Counted from the first letter of the stretch, positions 9,505 through 19,391 are shown. The stretch is 64,000 nt of DNA from Methanobacterium_B sp963825335 (GCA_963825335.1 CAWGSP010000001.1:2046001-2110000), one strand, 5' to 3'. Numbers and translations are program-made. The notes: generated from the sequence alone by a model not told the origin.

Positions 9505-10089
9505 TTTATAAAACACCCTTTAAGTATTGTTGTTATTAGTTAATAAATAGATCTATTATTTTAATATAATTCAATAGGATACAATCAATCATAAATCTTC
9601 GGATAAAAGTGTCTTTTGAAAATAATTAACGATTCAAAAATTGAAATATAATCATTTCAATCCATACACATCGAAATTCCAAACTCTGATATACACTCAG
9701 TATAAAGATAATTTATTGATTTATATTAATTTTTAAAATTTTTTTCTTTCAAAGTATAATACTAAACCCTAAATTCGATTATGTAATGTAATACTGTTTA
9801 AACGATTCTTAATATTACTATAACTCGCTGAATAAGGTTTAAATTAATATAATATAAATGTTGTCATTTTTATTATAGAATATTACAAATTAATCATATA
9901 AACATAAAAAAATTCTTTAAAATAAGGTATGCATATCAACACTATATCTGACACATCAATGCAGTAACCCTAAGATAATAATATGAAAATTAATATTGTT
10001 AACAGTCTAAATTTACTGTTAACGAAACTAAAACACCTTTCCAACAATTTTCTCATTTGTAAGTACATAAACTATCGAAAATGACATGT
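9505..10089. other. intergenic, no gene seen
   Basis: AT-rich spacer between two leftward genes. It should carry the promoter of the PIG-L gene and the terminator of the Nramp-like gene. I see no SD-linked open frame or clear repeat. Confidence 0.5.
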
Positions 10090-11370
10090 TTAGAGAACTA
10101 ATGATGGGAATAATGTAGTTATCACTACAAATATAGACAAAATTATTAAAACTACAACAGTTGTTCCTGCTAGATAATTGTAAAATCTTGAATTAACATA
10201 TTTACCCATCACTCTCTTATCATTGATAATTAAAAGCATAAATATCAGACAGAAAGGAATTATCATTCCATTTAAAACTTGTGAGAAATACAATATTAGA
10301 AGTAACGGAGCATTAGGTATTAATATGATTATACATGCTGCTACTAATAGTCCTAAATATAAACCATGAAAAATTGGTGCTTCTCTAAAACCTTTGCTAA
10401 CCCCTGATTCCACTCCTAAACTTTCACAAACTAGATAGGCTGTTGCGAGAGGTACAACACTTGCTGATAAAATTGAAGCGTTTAAAAAACCGAATGCAAA
10501 CAATATACTAGCATAATTTCCAGCTAGAGGTACAAGCGCTCTTGAAATATCAGCAACATTATTCACGGTAATACCATGTGCAAATATGGTGACTGCACAA
10601 GCTAATACTATGAAAAAGCCTATAATATTTTCGCTCAGTGCTCCAATAATTGCATCAAGTCTGGAATATTTCAAATTTTTTAAAGTTACCTCTTTTTCAA
10701 CAACAGCACCTTGTAGATAAAACATTTGCCAAGGCGATATTGTAGCTCCGACAACACCTATAGCCATGACTACATAAGCTATATTTGAGGTTAATGTAGG
10801 TACTATTAAGCTTTTAGCTGCAAGATGCCAATTTGGACCCGCAAGTATTGCTGATGCAATATATGTAATATAGATGAATGATCCTACTAAAAATACATTT
10901 TCAACTTTTTTATAATTGCCTTTAATTATAAGCAGCCATATAGATAGCGCAGCAACAGGCAATGCAATGATTGGGGGAACATGAAAGATACTGGCACTCA
11001 CTGATAAGCCAGAAAATTCTGCAAGCACATTACCAAAATTACATGCAACAAGTACAATTACCAATATAAATGTAATAGTGATTCCAACTCTTTCACGTAT
11101 GAGATCTATAAGCCCTTTTTTAGATACAATACCCATTCTGACGCCCATTTCTTGTATAAGAGCTAAAATTATGGTACATGGAACAAATAACCACAATAAT
11201 GTGTATCCAAATTGTGAACCTCCCAAAGAAAAAGTAGTAATTCCTCCAGCATCATTACACACATTTGCAGTAATTATTCCCGGCCCCATTATTCCTAAAA
11301 AAAGTATTAAACTAACTATAAGAGGTCTATTACGTATTCCTCTATATATGTTAGAATATTTAAATTTCAT
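10090..11370 (-). CDS. Nramp-like divalent metal transporter, divergent site residues
   Basis: A 426-residue membrane protein with about eleven hydrophobic segments and the Nramp fold signature. In TM1 the usual DPGN metal motif reads NDAGG: the aspartate (about D40) is kept, Pro becomes Ala and the metal-binding Asn becomes Gly. In TM6 the usual ...MPH reads ATISPWQ, so the metal-selective Met is Ser and the His is Trp. Loss of the Met is associated with transport of harder ions such as Mg or Al rather than Mn or Fe, so Mg/Mn uptake is a reasonable inference. It is the second gene of a pair with the MgtE-N/CBS protein; the gap is 30 bp. Confidence 0.85.
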   Translation of the reverse strand: MKFKYSNIYRGIRNRPLIVSLILFLGIMGPGIITANVCNDAGGITTFSLGGSQFGYTLLWLFVPCTIILALIQEMGVRMGIVSKKGLIDLIRERVGITITFILVIVLVACNFGNVLAEFSGLSVSASIFHVPPIIALPVAALSIWLLIIKGNYKKVENVFLVGSFIYITYIASAILAGPNWHLAAKSLIVPTLTSNIAYVVMAIGVVGATISPWQMFYLQGAVVEKEVTLKNLKYSRLDAIIGALSENIIGFFIVLACAVTIFAHGITVNNVADISRALVPLAGNYASILFAFGFLNASILSASVVPLATAYLVCESLGVESGVSKGFREAPIFHGLYLGLLVAACIIILIPNAPLLLILYFSQVLNGMIIPFCLIFMLLIINDKRVMGKYVNSRFYNYLAGTTVVVLIILSIFVVITTLFPSLVL

Positions 11371-11400
11371 TAGTTAAGCAATCCCCCAAACTCTATCGTT

Positions 11401-12645
11401 TTATTGACTTCCAAAAATCCCGGGTACTTTTTTCTTCCAAACATCCGGTGATATAATATCGACCACATCATCAACAGTAATAATACCCACTAATTTTTTG
11501 TCATCATCAACTACGGGTAAAGCTAATAAACTATATTTGACAATTTTCTGGGCTACTTTTTCCCTATCTTCTAAAATATCAGCTTTAATAATTTCATCTT
11601 GCATGAAATTACAGATTTTTTCATCGGGATCTGCGAGTAAAATATTCCTCAGAGAAACCACTCCTACTAAATCACCATTTTTAGATGTAATGTAAACATA
11701 ATTGATAGTTTCTACATTTTTAGCTATCTCTCTTAGAGAGTTCAGCACTTGATCTCCTGTAAAGTTTTGATCAACATGTGCATATTCTGTAGTCATGATT
11801 CCACCGGCTGTATTTTTTGGGTACTTCAATAATCTTTTTATATTTTCAGATTTTTTAGGTTCCATTAAATTTAAAAGTTCTTCGGCTTTTTCTTTGGAAG
11901 TAATACGAATTACATCTGCAGCATGATCAGGATTCATATCATCCAATATTTCAGCATCACGTTGACTGTCCATTTCTTCTAAAAGAGAAACTTGGCGTTC
12001 AGGGGAAAGATGCTCTAGAGTATAAGCCGCAGTTTTTGTGTCTAGCTTATTAAATATGATTAAAGATTCATTTACACCTAATTGTCCCATTATATCAGCT
12101 ATATCTGCATGGTGAAGTTTTTTAATTTCTTTTTTACAGATTTTTAATTTTAGATTACTATAATCGGTATTTAATGTATCAATATCACTCCACTGTATAA
12201 TATCATCACTTGGTTTTATATTAAATAGTTTAGCTATACTTGATAAACGAAATCTGTTCAAAATGCCATAAAAACCGTTATCAATACCAATTACATGGTA
12301 GTGACCATGACTTGAGGATAGTTTGATATCGTTTACTCTTTTTATCTTTTTATTTTCAATATCAACAACCTGGTGATCTAAAACATTTTCTATTAATTTT
12401 ATATCACCCTTTTTGATTTTATATTCTGGAATCTCTTTTATTGTATTTTTAAGTGATATTTTCTTCCCTATTTCTATTATATGTGTGCATGGTATATTAA
12501 TTGTGTTTTTGTTAGATATTGCGATAGTTATGGCCTTTACATTGGGATCTGAACATTCGGGGGATACAATAATATCCTTAAATTTTCCTACTTTTTTCCC
12601 AGTTGAATCAGTAGCTGATTTTCTGAATAACTCACTCAGATACAA
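11401..12645 (-). CDS. PRC-barrel + MgtE N-domain + CBS pair protein (Mg sensor without channel)
   Basis: About 414 residues with no membrane segment. The N-terminal third has PRC-barrel strands (MYLSELFRKS..., GKKVGKFKDI). Residues about 180-280 match the MgtE intracellular N domain, with repeats such as HADIADIMGQL, LSPERQVSLLEEM and MNPDHAADVI. Two CBS domains fill the rest (MTTEYAHVDQNF..., ALPVVDDDKKLVGIITVDDVVDII). In MgtE these parts sense Mg2+ and gate the channel; here the channel is missing and an Nramp-like transporter follows 30 bp downstream. The start is TTG 12645, five bases after GAGGTGG; a longer TTG start at 12675 has no SD. Confidence 0.85.
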   Translation of the reverse strand: MYLSELFRKSATDSTGKKVGKFKDIIVSPECSDPNVKAITIAISNKNTINIPCTHIIEIGKKISLKNTIKEIPEYKIKKGDIKLIENVLDHQVVDIENKKIKRVNDIKLSSSHGHYHVIGIDNGFYGILNRFRLSSIAKLFNIKPSDDIIQWSDIDTLNTDYSNLKLKICKKEIKKLHHADIADIMGQLGVNESLIIFNKLDTKTAAYTLEHLSPERQVSLLEEMDSQRDAEILDDMNPDHAADVIRITSKEKAEELLNLMEPKKSENIKRLLKYPKNTAGGIMTTEYAHVDQNFTGDQVLNSLREIAKNVETINYVYITSKNGDLVGVVSLRNILLADPDEKICNFMQDEIIKADILEDREKVAQKIVKYSLLALPVVDDDKKLVGIITVDDVVDIISPDVWKKKVPGIFGSQ

Positions 12646-13081
12646 TATTTCCACCTCGTTGAATCTTGGATTCAAGCTATAAATAAAGAATCTTTTGGCC
12701 TATAATCATACCAAATCCAATATTTTTTTATACTATGATTTTATTTTGTTTCGTTTTGATTTAAAATTTTTTACAATTGTGAAATCTTGTTTACTTTAAT
12801 TAATATCTACTAAACTTGAATTAACCTTATTTATAAGTTTTGGTATTGTAGGCCATGTGTGTTGATATTTTTAGCTAATTTTATATTCAAGTTTTTGATT
12901 TGCTGATTTATATGGGGATTATTCTTTTTGTTTCCTATTCAGCTTAATTTCTTGGGTTAGCTTTGTGAGTAATAATTTTTAGGTTACTGGATTTTCGAGA
13001 CATCAATTGTGTTTTAGCATGTAATGGTCATGTTTTCCAAATTCAAAAAATTTATATATGATCATATGTACACTTATACAT
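12646..13081. other. intergenic between divergent metal genes
   Basis: It contains the promoters of the leftward MgtE-like/Nramp pair and, at its right end, the TATA box and operator of the CadC-like gene. No coding frame seen. Confidence 0.6.
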
Positions 13082-13084
13082 ATG
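13046..13084 (+). promoter_or_regulatory. TATA box and CadC/SmtB-type operator, start codon inside
   Basis: A TATA-like stretch (TTTATATATG, 13051-13060) is overlapped by the palindrome ATATGATCATAT (13056-13067). A second inverted repeat, CATATGTA (13063-13070) and TACATATG (13077-13084) with a 6-bp spacer, ends on the ATG start codon. Transcription would begin close to that ATG, so the mRNA is probably leaderless. Repressor bound here would cover TATA and start site together. Confidence 0.7.
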
Positions 13085-13435
13085 AAAATTGATGATATTT
13101 GTGAAATTGAATGTATTAACGAAAAAGCTGTAAAAGAAGTTAAATCCAATATGCTTGATAATGATATTCTTTTAGATATAGCCGAGAATTTTAAAACATT
13201 CGGTGACCCAACAAGAATAAAAATCTTGCTATCATTATACCAAAGAGAATTATGTGTATGCGATCTATGTGCAGTTCTTGAGGCAAATCAATCTACAATA
13301 TCCCACCAGTTAAGAGTTTTAAGGAGTAAAAACCTAGTTAAATTTAGAAAAGAGGGAAAAATGGCTTATTACTCACTTATAGACGACCATATAGTAAAAA
13401 TCATTGAAATGGGCATCGAACATGCAAAAGAATAA
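13082..13435 (+). CDS. cadC: CadC-type ArsR/SmtB metal-sensing repressor
   Basis: A 117-residue winged-helix repressor. With the ATG at 13082 both known metal sites fall on the same numbers as staphylococcal CadC. The alpha3N site is C7, C11, C58 and C60 (ELCVCDLC). The alpha5 site is D101, H103, H114 and E117. This exact register is why I choose 13082 over the in-frame ATG at 13058. CadC-family repressors leave DNA when Cd, Pb or Zn binds, releasing expression of the efflux ATPase. An extra C63 is present. The gene overlaps the following P-type ATPase by 14 bp, so the two are one operon under the palindromic operator. Confidence 0.93.
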   Translation: MKIDDICEIECINEKAVKEVKSNMLDNDILLDIAENFKTFGDPTRIKILLSLYQRELCVCDLCAVLEANQSTISHQLRVLRSKNLVKFRKEGKMAYYSLIDDHIVKIIEMGIEHAKE

Positions 13436-15527
13436 CGAGGACCAAAAAATCAGCACCAGTACAATTGAATCATGCGGTTGCAAAGAACATTCAACTGAAA
13501 AAATAGAAAAACATCACCATATCTGCGAAACAATAGAAACTGAAGATTCATGTGGATGTGGTTGTGATGTACATCCTGTTTTAGGACATGGAGAAGAAAA
13601 ACATACAGATACTTATGAAACTGGACACTCTTGTGGATGTGAAGAGGACATACTTGAAGAAAAAGAACAATTATGGAACAAAAAACCATTACTAATCATA
13701 TCAACTTCAGGAATTTTACTGATAATGGGATTATATGTCGATCTTTTTAAGGGCCCCATAATAATTTCAGAATTATTATTTTTATCTGTCATAGCAATAT
13801 CGGGATATACAACTATAAAAAATGGAATATCCGCCCTGCTTAAAGGCAATTTCACCATGAATTTTTTAATGGCCATCGCAGTTCTAGGTTCATTTTTAAT
13901 AGGTTCGGGTGCAGAAGGAGCAGTTGTGATCTACCTATTCTACATTGCATTGTATTTAGAAAACTATGCTGGTGAAAAAGCAAGAAAATCATTAACATCA
14001 CTTCTAAAACTCGCACCCGAAATGGCAACAGTTAAAAAAGAAGGTATAAACAACAATTGTCATGTTGCGAAAGTAAATGTCGGCGACATAATAGTTGTGA
14101 AACCAGGCGACAAAATACCATTGGATGGATCAGTTGTTGAAGGTGTTTCAGCAGTTAATCAGTCTGCCATTACAGGAGAAAGTATGCCTGTAACCAAAAT
14201 ATTCGGTGATAATGTTTTTGCAGGAACTTTAAATGAAGGAGGGTACCTGGAAATAGAAGTAAAAAAGAGATCTAATGAAACAATGCTTTCCAAGATAGTG
14301 GAACTGGTTAAAGAATCACAAAAAAGAAAATCAAACACTGAAACTATGATAGATAGAATCGCAAAATATTACACCCCTGCCGTAATATTACTCGCAACAC
14401 TCGTTGCAATAGTACCCATCGTAATATATAGATTACCAGTAGACACTTGGATATACAGAGCATTAGTACTTCTTATTATATCGTGTCCATGTGCATTTTT
14501 ATTATCCACTCCTGTCGCTATGGTTTCAGGAATTACTGCCAGCACTAAAAAAGGTGTTTTGATTAAAGGCTCTAAATATGTGGAAGAAATGCAAAAAATT
14601 AATGTGATGGTATTTGACAAAACAGGAACCCTAACCAAAGGAGAATTAGAAATAACAGATGTAATCAATTTAAATAAATGTTCTAAAGAAGATATTTTAC
14701 GCATAGCAGGTTCATTAGAATTTAAATCTAAACATCCAATTGCAAAGGCAATCAACAAACAAATAGAAAGATCAGCCATAGAATTAAAAGAAGTAACAGA
14801 TTTTGAATCAATTAGTGGGAAAGGTGTCAAGGGAAAAATTAGTGACCAATTATTTTACACTGGACAAAAGAGTTTCTTTGAATATATCGATAATTTTCCA
14901 AGTGAACTAATGCAAAAACTTCAAAATAAGGGTAATACAGTCATACTTGTTGGTAATGATAGATATATTCTGGGATTAATTGGGTTAAGAGATAAAATAA
15001 GAGACCTATCAAAAAATACAATTCAAGAATTAAAAAATAAGGGAATTAAAACTATTATGCTCACAGGCGACAATGAAATAACAGCTAGAACTGTGACCGA
15101 AGATCTGAGAATTGATGAGTACTATGCAGAATTACTTCCAGAAGATAAAGTAAATATCATTGAGGATTTATTAAACAAAAATAAATCCGTTGCAATGGTT
15201 GGAGACGGAATAAACGATGCACCTGCATTAGCAAGATCTAATGTAGGGATTACAATGGGTGCTGTGGGTTCTGATGTAGCAATAGAAACCTCAGATATAG
15301 CATTGATGAATGATGATATTTCTAAGATCAATTTCCTTATAGATCTAAGCAATAAAACAATGAGCATTGTAAAACAGAACGTGTCTGTAGCTCTAATAAT
15401 CCAATTAGCCTTATCAATCTTGGCAATATTAGGATTTGTAACACTATGGATGGCTGTCACATTTGGGGATATGGGACTAACTCTGGCAGTAATACTAAAC
15501 TCGCTTAGAATTGGATATAAAAATTGA
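13422..15527 (+). CDS. cadA: P1B-type Zn/Cd/Pb efflux ATPase
   Basis: About 701 residues. Instead of an HMA domain the N-terminal 80 residues form a Cys/His-rich tail with three CGC motifs and HHH. Core motifs are complete: TGES, CPC near residue 355 in a transmembrane helix, DKTGTLTKG (phosphorylated Asp near 399), KHPIAKAI, TGDN and GDGINDAPALA. The last helix carries the Asp of GDMGLTLAVILNS expected for the Zn/Cd/Pb (P1B-2) subgroup. It pumps these ions out of the cell. The start is uncertain: ATG 13422 overlaps cadC, TTG 13404 is in frame, and CGAGGA (13436-13441) would instead suit an ATC at 13449. Confidence 0.93.
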   Translation: MQKNNEDQKISTSTIESCGCKEHSTEKIEKHHHICETIETEDSCGCGCDVHPVLGHGEEKHTDTYETGHSCGCEEDILEEKEQLWNKKPLLIISTSGILLIMGLYVDLFKGPIIISELLFLSVIAISGYTTIKNGISALLKGNFTMNFLMAIAVLGSFLIGSGAEGAVVIYLFYIALYLENYAGEKARKSLTSLLKLAPEMATVKKEGINNNCHVAKVNVGDIIVVKPGDKIPLDGSVVEGVSAVNQSAITGESMPVTKIFGDNVFAGTLNEGGYLEIEVKKRSNETMLSKIVELVKESQKRKSNTETMIDRIAKYYTPAVILLATLVAIVPIVIYRLPVDTWIYRALVLLIISCPCAFLLSTPVAMVSGITASTKKGVLIKGSKYVEEMQKINVMVFDKTGTLTKGELEITDVINLNKCSKEDILRIAGSLEFKSKHPIAKAINKQIERSAIELKEVTDFESISGKGVKGKISDQLFYTGQKSFFEYIDNFPSELMQKLQNKGNTVILVGNDRYILGLIGLRDKIRDLSKNTIQELKNKGIKTIMLTGDNEITARTVTEDLRIDEYYAELLPEDKVNIIEDLLNKNKSVAMVGDGINDAPALARSNVGITMGAVGSDVAIETSDIALMNDDISKINFLIDLSNKTMSIVKQNVSVALIIQLALSILAILGFVTLWMAVTFGDMGLTLAVILNSLRIGYKN

Positions 15528-16194
15528 ATCTAAGTTAGATAATTCATGAATATGATCAATTGCGTATGAACATGTACTCTATAATCCATTTTTTTTTTTT
15601 TACATGTATCTATGTATTGGTAATAATTGGGATGATCTTGCTCTCATGTTTAATAGTTTTCAAATTTGTTATTTTGCAGTTTGTTATAGAATACTTATAT
15701 TCAAATTAAAGATATAATTGTTGTTTTTGACCTTACACTATTTTATGATTTATAATCTTTGAAAAAATCTCTGTTCATTAATCATTAGTTTATTTTTATT
15801 ATTTTTGATGGTTTTTTAACCTTCAGAATATAAAAGTAGTTGGCTCATTACACTTTATTCATTTATTCAACAAGACTCTGATAATTTATTCAACTAATTT
15901 TTCACCTTTACGTGATTTCAATACAATTAATACTCTTGAAAAATAGATAAATAATAATGAATATCGTTTATATTTATTAATTTTATTAATCTTTAATTTA
16001 AATGATTTTCTGTTAATACATTATTGTGTAATTCTATTGATATAATATTATCATGAAGGATTTTAGAGTTGGATTAGGGTCTAATTTGGGTAAAGTTTAT
16101 TATAAATAAAGAAATCTTAATTACTAAATAACTATCACAAAGTCATAACAATTGGATATGAAAATTATAAAAAAAAAATATTAGTAGGTGAATA
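15528..16194. other. intergenic, terminator plus promoter region
   Basis: The T tract at 15589-15601 ends the cadCA operon. The remainder is AT-rich and leads into the first membrane paralogue, whose SD (AGGTGA) lies just before 16195. No coding frame seen. Confidence 0.5.
15589..15601 (+). terminator. T-tract terminator of the cadC-cadA operon
   Basis: A run of 13 T follows the ATPase stop codon by about 60 bp. Archaeal RNA polymerase terminates at such runs without needing a hairpin. Confidence 0.7.
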
Positions 16195-17217
16195 ATGTTC
16201 CATTTAACTAAATTGAATATCATCGGAATTTTATGTATTTTGTTCGCTGTCTTGCTTGCGGTTACAAATTTTTTGGATAATATAATCTTAGCCCTTACAT
16301 ACCATTTTTTAGAGGGATCATCCCAGGGTAAATCAATAATTCTATTTACAGTATTCGGTAGTTTCCTGCTGTTTTACCCACTATTTAACATAAAAGGATT
16401 GATAGGTAAGAGAATATCTTCCTTGAGCAATGCTCTTAAGTTTGATGATAAAAAATATCTTAAATTTGCCATCATACTGATATTTTTCACCTTTATCTAC
16501 GGTCTTTGTGTTGAAATATTAATAAGGTTAAAGTTGGGAGTATCACTGTTCACCACATTTATAGCATACAACTCGAGTTCCTACAGTTCATCGGCATTAA
16601 CACACAGTCATGTATTTAAGTCTGTTTTAGGTTTTATAATAAATTCTTTAGGAATACATATTTCATCAGGTATAAATGCGGGAGTACCACTCATACCTTA
16701 TACTATCCCGTTAGCGTTAATTGTTATAATTACATGGCCTTTAATTTATTTAGTAGGACTTATAACATTAAGTAATCAAGAACGAGATCTATACAAGATA
16801 TTACTCGCATTTTTCTTGACAACAACATTGATCGGGATATTAGATGGTGGACTGTTTTCAACTCCGGGATTGGTCGGTCTTGCAGGTTTATTAGGAATCT
16901 ATTTCATTCAAAAACCATTTTCACCCAGAAATTTGTTAAAACCGAGTGCAATAATAATTTTCCTTGTACTTATCAGATTTACAATTGGATTGTTGGGAAC
17001 AAGCACAGAGCACCATGAGATAACTGTCATAGATCCAACAGAAAATATTACTCTGCAGGGGTATGATGTACAGAGCATACAGAAAGAACAAAACAAAACC
17101 ATAATCACAGTACCAGGAAATATAAATGATAAAACATTATTACTGAAATTGATACCAGCATTAAAGGGAAAATGCAGTGGATTTTTCCTATCATGGAACA
17201 TATTTTCCTATATATAA
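16195..17217 (+). CDS. multi-pass membrane protein, tandem paralogue 1, unknown function
   Basis: A 340-residue integral membrane protein with about eight hydrophobic segments and a final 70-residue soluble tail (ITVIDPTENITLQGYDV..., then IPALKGKCSG near the end). I do not recognise the family. It is closely related along its whole length to the next gene. Conserved parts include LDNIILALTY, EGSSQGKSIILFTV, LTHSHVFKSVLGFI, SSGINAGVPLIPYTIPLALI and LGTSTE. Two His in THSHV and a Cys in the tail are kept in both copies. Its SD is AGGTGA. A T-rich stretch at about 17217-17249 may end its transcript, suggesting the paralogues can be expressed separately. Confidence 0.85.
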   Translation: MFHLTKLNIIGILCILFAVLLAVTNFLDNIILALTYHFLEGSSQGKSIILFTVFGSFLLFYPLFNIKGLIGKRISSLSNALKFDDKKYLKFAIILIFFTFIYGLCVEILIRLKLGVSLFTTFIAYNSSSYSSSALTHSHVFKSVLGFIINSLGIHISSGINAGVPLIPYTIPLALIVIITWPLIYLVGLITLSNQERDLYKILLAFFLTTTLIGILDGGLFSTPGLVGLAGLLGIYFIQKPFSPRNLLKPSAIIIFLVLIRFTIGLLGTSTEHHEITVIDPTENITLQGYDVQSIQKEQNKTIITVPGNINDKTLLLKLIPALKGKCSGFFLSWNIFSYI

Positions 17218-17249
17218 AAAAAATATAAATTTTTTAATATTTTTTTTGC
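17217..17249 (+). terminator. A/T-rich terminator between the membrane paralogues
   Basis: An A run is followed by two T runs (ATTTTTTAATATTTTTTTT). It could form a weak hairpin and a T-tract terminator after the first paralogue. Confidence 0.45.
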
Positions 17250-17358
17250 AATACATAACATATCCAACAATAATGGAAATAAATAGGTTCAAATATAGTT
17301 TTAGGCATTCCTAAATTTACTGCAATAATTTGGAGGATTTTATAATAAGGTGATATCT

Positions 17359-18381
17359 ATGTTACGTTTATCAAAATTAAATATTATAGGTGTTGTATTT
17401 ATCTTGTTTGCGGTTGTTTTGGCTGTAACAAATTTTTTAGATAATATCATTTTAGCACTAACCTATCCCTTTTTAGAGGGATCATCCCAGGGTAAATCAA
17501 TAATACTCTTCACAGTTATAGGTAGTTTACTGTTACTATACCCATTATTTAATGTGAATGGATATATAGGCAAAAAAATATCTTCTTTAAGTCCATTTCT
17601 TAAAATTGAGGATAAGAAATACCTAAAAATAGCAATTATACTAGCGTTTATCACATTTGTCTACGGGCTTTGTATTGAAGTCTTGATCAGAATAAAGTTG
17701 GGTATTCCTATATTGACCACATTTTTAGCATATAATTCACATGGATACAGTTCGACTTCGATTACTCACAGCCATGTGTTTAAATCTGTGCTGGGCTTTA
17801 TTATTCATTCTTTTGGGATTCATATCTCTTCTGGTGTAAATGCTGGAGTTCCACTCATACCTTACACCATCCCGTTAGCTTTAATTGTCTTGATCACTTG
17901 GCCTTTAATTTATTTAACAGGGCTCATAGCATTGAGTAATACTAAAAGAGAACTATACAAACTTATCTTGGTATTTTCCATCACACTTACTTTGATAGGA
18001 ATTTTAGATGGTGGATTGTTTTCACCGCCGGCACTGATTGGTCTTTCTGGTATGTTGGGCATATTCTTCTTGAAAGAAAAATTTTCATTCAGAGCCTTGT
18101 TAACACCGAGTTTAATAATAATCTTCCTCATAATATTGAGGGTTTCAATCGGACTTCTGGGGACCAGTACGGAATATCATGAAATAACTGTTATCAATCC
18201 TACTGAAAATATAAATCTTCAAGGCTACGATGTTTTGAGTGTACAAAAAGAAGGAAATAAAACCATTATCAAAGTACCTGGAAACATAAACGATCAAATA
18301 CTGCTCCTTAAACTGATACCAGCATTAAAGGGTAAATGCACAGCATTTGCACTTTCATGGAACATATTATCGTACATATAA
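17359..18381 (+). CDS. multi-pass membrane protein, tandem paralogue 2, unknown function
   Basis: Also exactly 340 residues when started at ATG 17359, which is preceded by AAGGTGAT; the GTG at 17350 lies within that SD. Segment order and the soluble C-terminal tail match paralogue 1, including THSHVFKSVLGFI, SSGVNAGVPLIPYTIPL and IPALKGKCTA. Differences are concentrated in the loops. A second SD-like GGAGG lies about 25 bp upstream of the start. The pair arose by tandem duplication and both copies remain intact, so both are probably in use. The role is unknown; no transporter motif stands out. Confidence 0.85.
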   Translation: MLRLSKLNIIGVVFILFAVVLAVTNFLDNIILALTYPFLEGSSQGKSIILFTVIGSLLLLYPLFNVNGYIGKKISSLSPFLKIEDKKYLKIAIILAFITFVYGLCIEVLIRIKLGIPILTTFLAYNSHGYSSTSITHSHVFKSVLGFIIHSFGIHISSGVNAGVPLIPYTIPLALIVLITWPLIYLTGLIALSNTKRELYKLILVFSITLTLIGILDGGLFSPPALIGLSGMLGIFFLKEKFSFRALLTPSLIIIFLIILRVSIGLLGTSTEYHEITVINPTENINLQGYDVLSVQKEGNKTIIKVPGNINDQILLLKLIPALKGKCTAFALSWNILSYI

Positions 18382-18720
18382 TGAATATGGTTTTACATTA
18401 TATTTTTTTTAATGTAGAACATTTTATTCGTCTTAAATAACGATTATAGTTGTTATAAGTACCAACTCTGTTTTAGATAATAGAATATTCCTAAACATTT
18501 TATTATTTTTTTTATTTCATGATTAATTTGTTAAAGATAATTTATCCAAATAAATACTATTTTGTGAACATAATTATATTGTGATAGGCACTTATTGGTT
18601 TATTAGAGCTTTTTTAGGTCTACATCCAAAATTTGTTTTGATCATTTATTATTAGGATAATTATTTAAATGATGATTAGCAAATTATACATACCGGATGT
18701 TCGGTTTTTGAGGATAAATT
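18382..18720. other. intergenic, no gene seen
   Basis: AT-rich spacer upstream of the second TetR gene. It carries a T-rich stretch soon after 18381 that may terminate the paralogue transcript. Confidence 0.5.
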
Positions 18721-19317
18721 ATGAAAAATACAAAAGAGCACATATTACAGGTATCATTGTCATTGTTTCTGCAAAAAAGTTTCAAAGAAGTAACAATAAA
18801 AGAAATAGCAGAAAAGACTGGATACTCAAAAGGTGCTATATACCATTATTTTGAGAGTAAAGAACAATTATTCTACGGTGTTATAGATATCACAGTTGGT
18901 TACATGATAAAAAATAAGTTTAAAGATTTTGATAAGGAATCACTTAATCAATTTTATCATGATTATATCAATAATTTTATTGGAAATTCCGAACTGCAGA
19001 AAACCAAAGATGATGGTGTTCTTACATTAGACTACACTTCCCTCATCATAGATGCTCTAAAAATATATCCAAGCTTTCAAGAAAAACTCCTTGAATCACA
19101 AAAAATCGAACTTAAATCTTGGCAGCATATAGTAAGCACAGCCAGAGAGAAGGGAGAAATTATTTCGCCCATGGATGATGAACAAATAGCAAATATGTTC
19201 GTATTTTCTGCAGACGGTGTAGGTATGCACAGCATCTTTTTTAAACACGAAACTAGTGAAACAAAAAAAATCTTGTTAAAGCTTTGGGATAATTTTTATC
19301 GGACTATAAAAGCTTGA
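18721..19317 (+). CDS. TetR/AcrR family transcriptional regulator
   Basis: A 198-residue TetR protein. The helix-turn-helix lies at about residues 8-52 (FKEVTIKEIAEKTGYSKGAI, then YHYFESKEQLFYGV). The C-terminal domain is helical with the TetR_C-like DGVGMHSIFFK segment. The GAGGATAAATT stretch before ATG 18721 is a usable SD. The amidohydrolase gene starts 74 bp downstream on the same strand, so this regulator probably controls that enzyme and perhaps itself. Ligand unknown. Confidence 0.9.
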   Translation: MKNTKEHILQVSLSLFLQKSFKEVTIKEIAEKTGYSKGAIYHYFESKEQLFYGVIDITVGYMIKNKFKDFDKESLNQFYHDYINNFIGNSELQKTKDDGVLTLDYTSLIIDALKIYPSFQEKLLESQKIELKSWQHIVSTAREKGEIISPMDDEQIANMFVFSADGVGMHSIFFKHETSETKKILLKLWDNFYRTIKA

Positions 19318-19391
19318 TCTTATAAACTAACGCATTAAAGGTTTGTAAAAAAAAAATTGGTATGTAACAAAAGTAATTGGAGGAAATTAAT

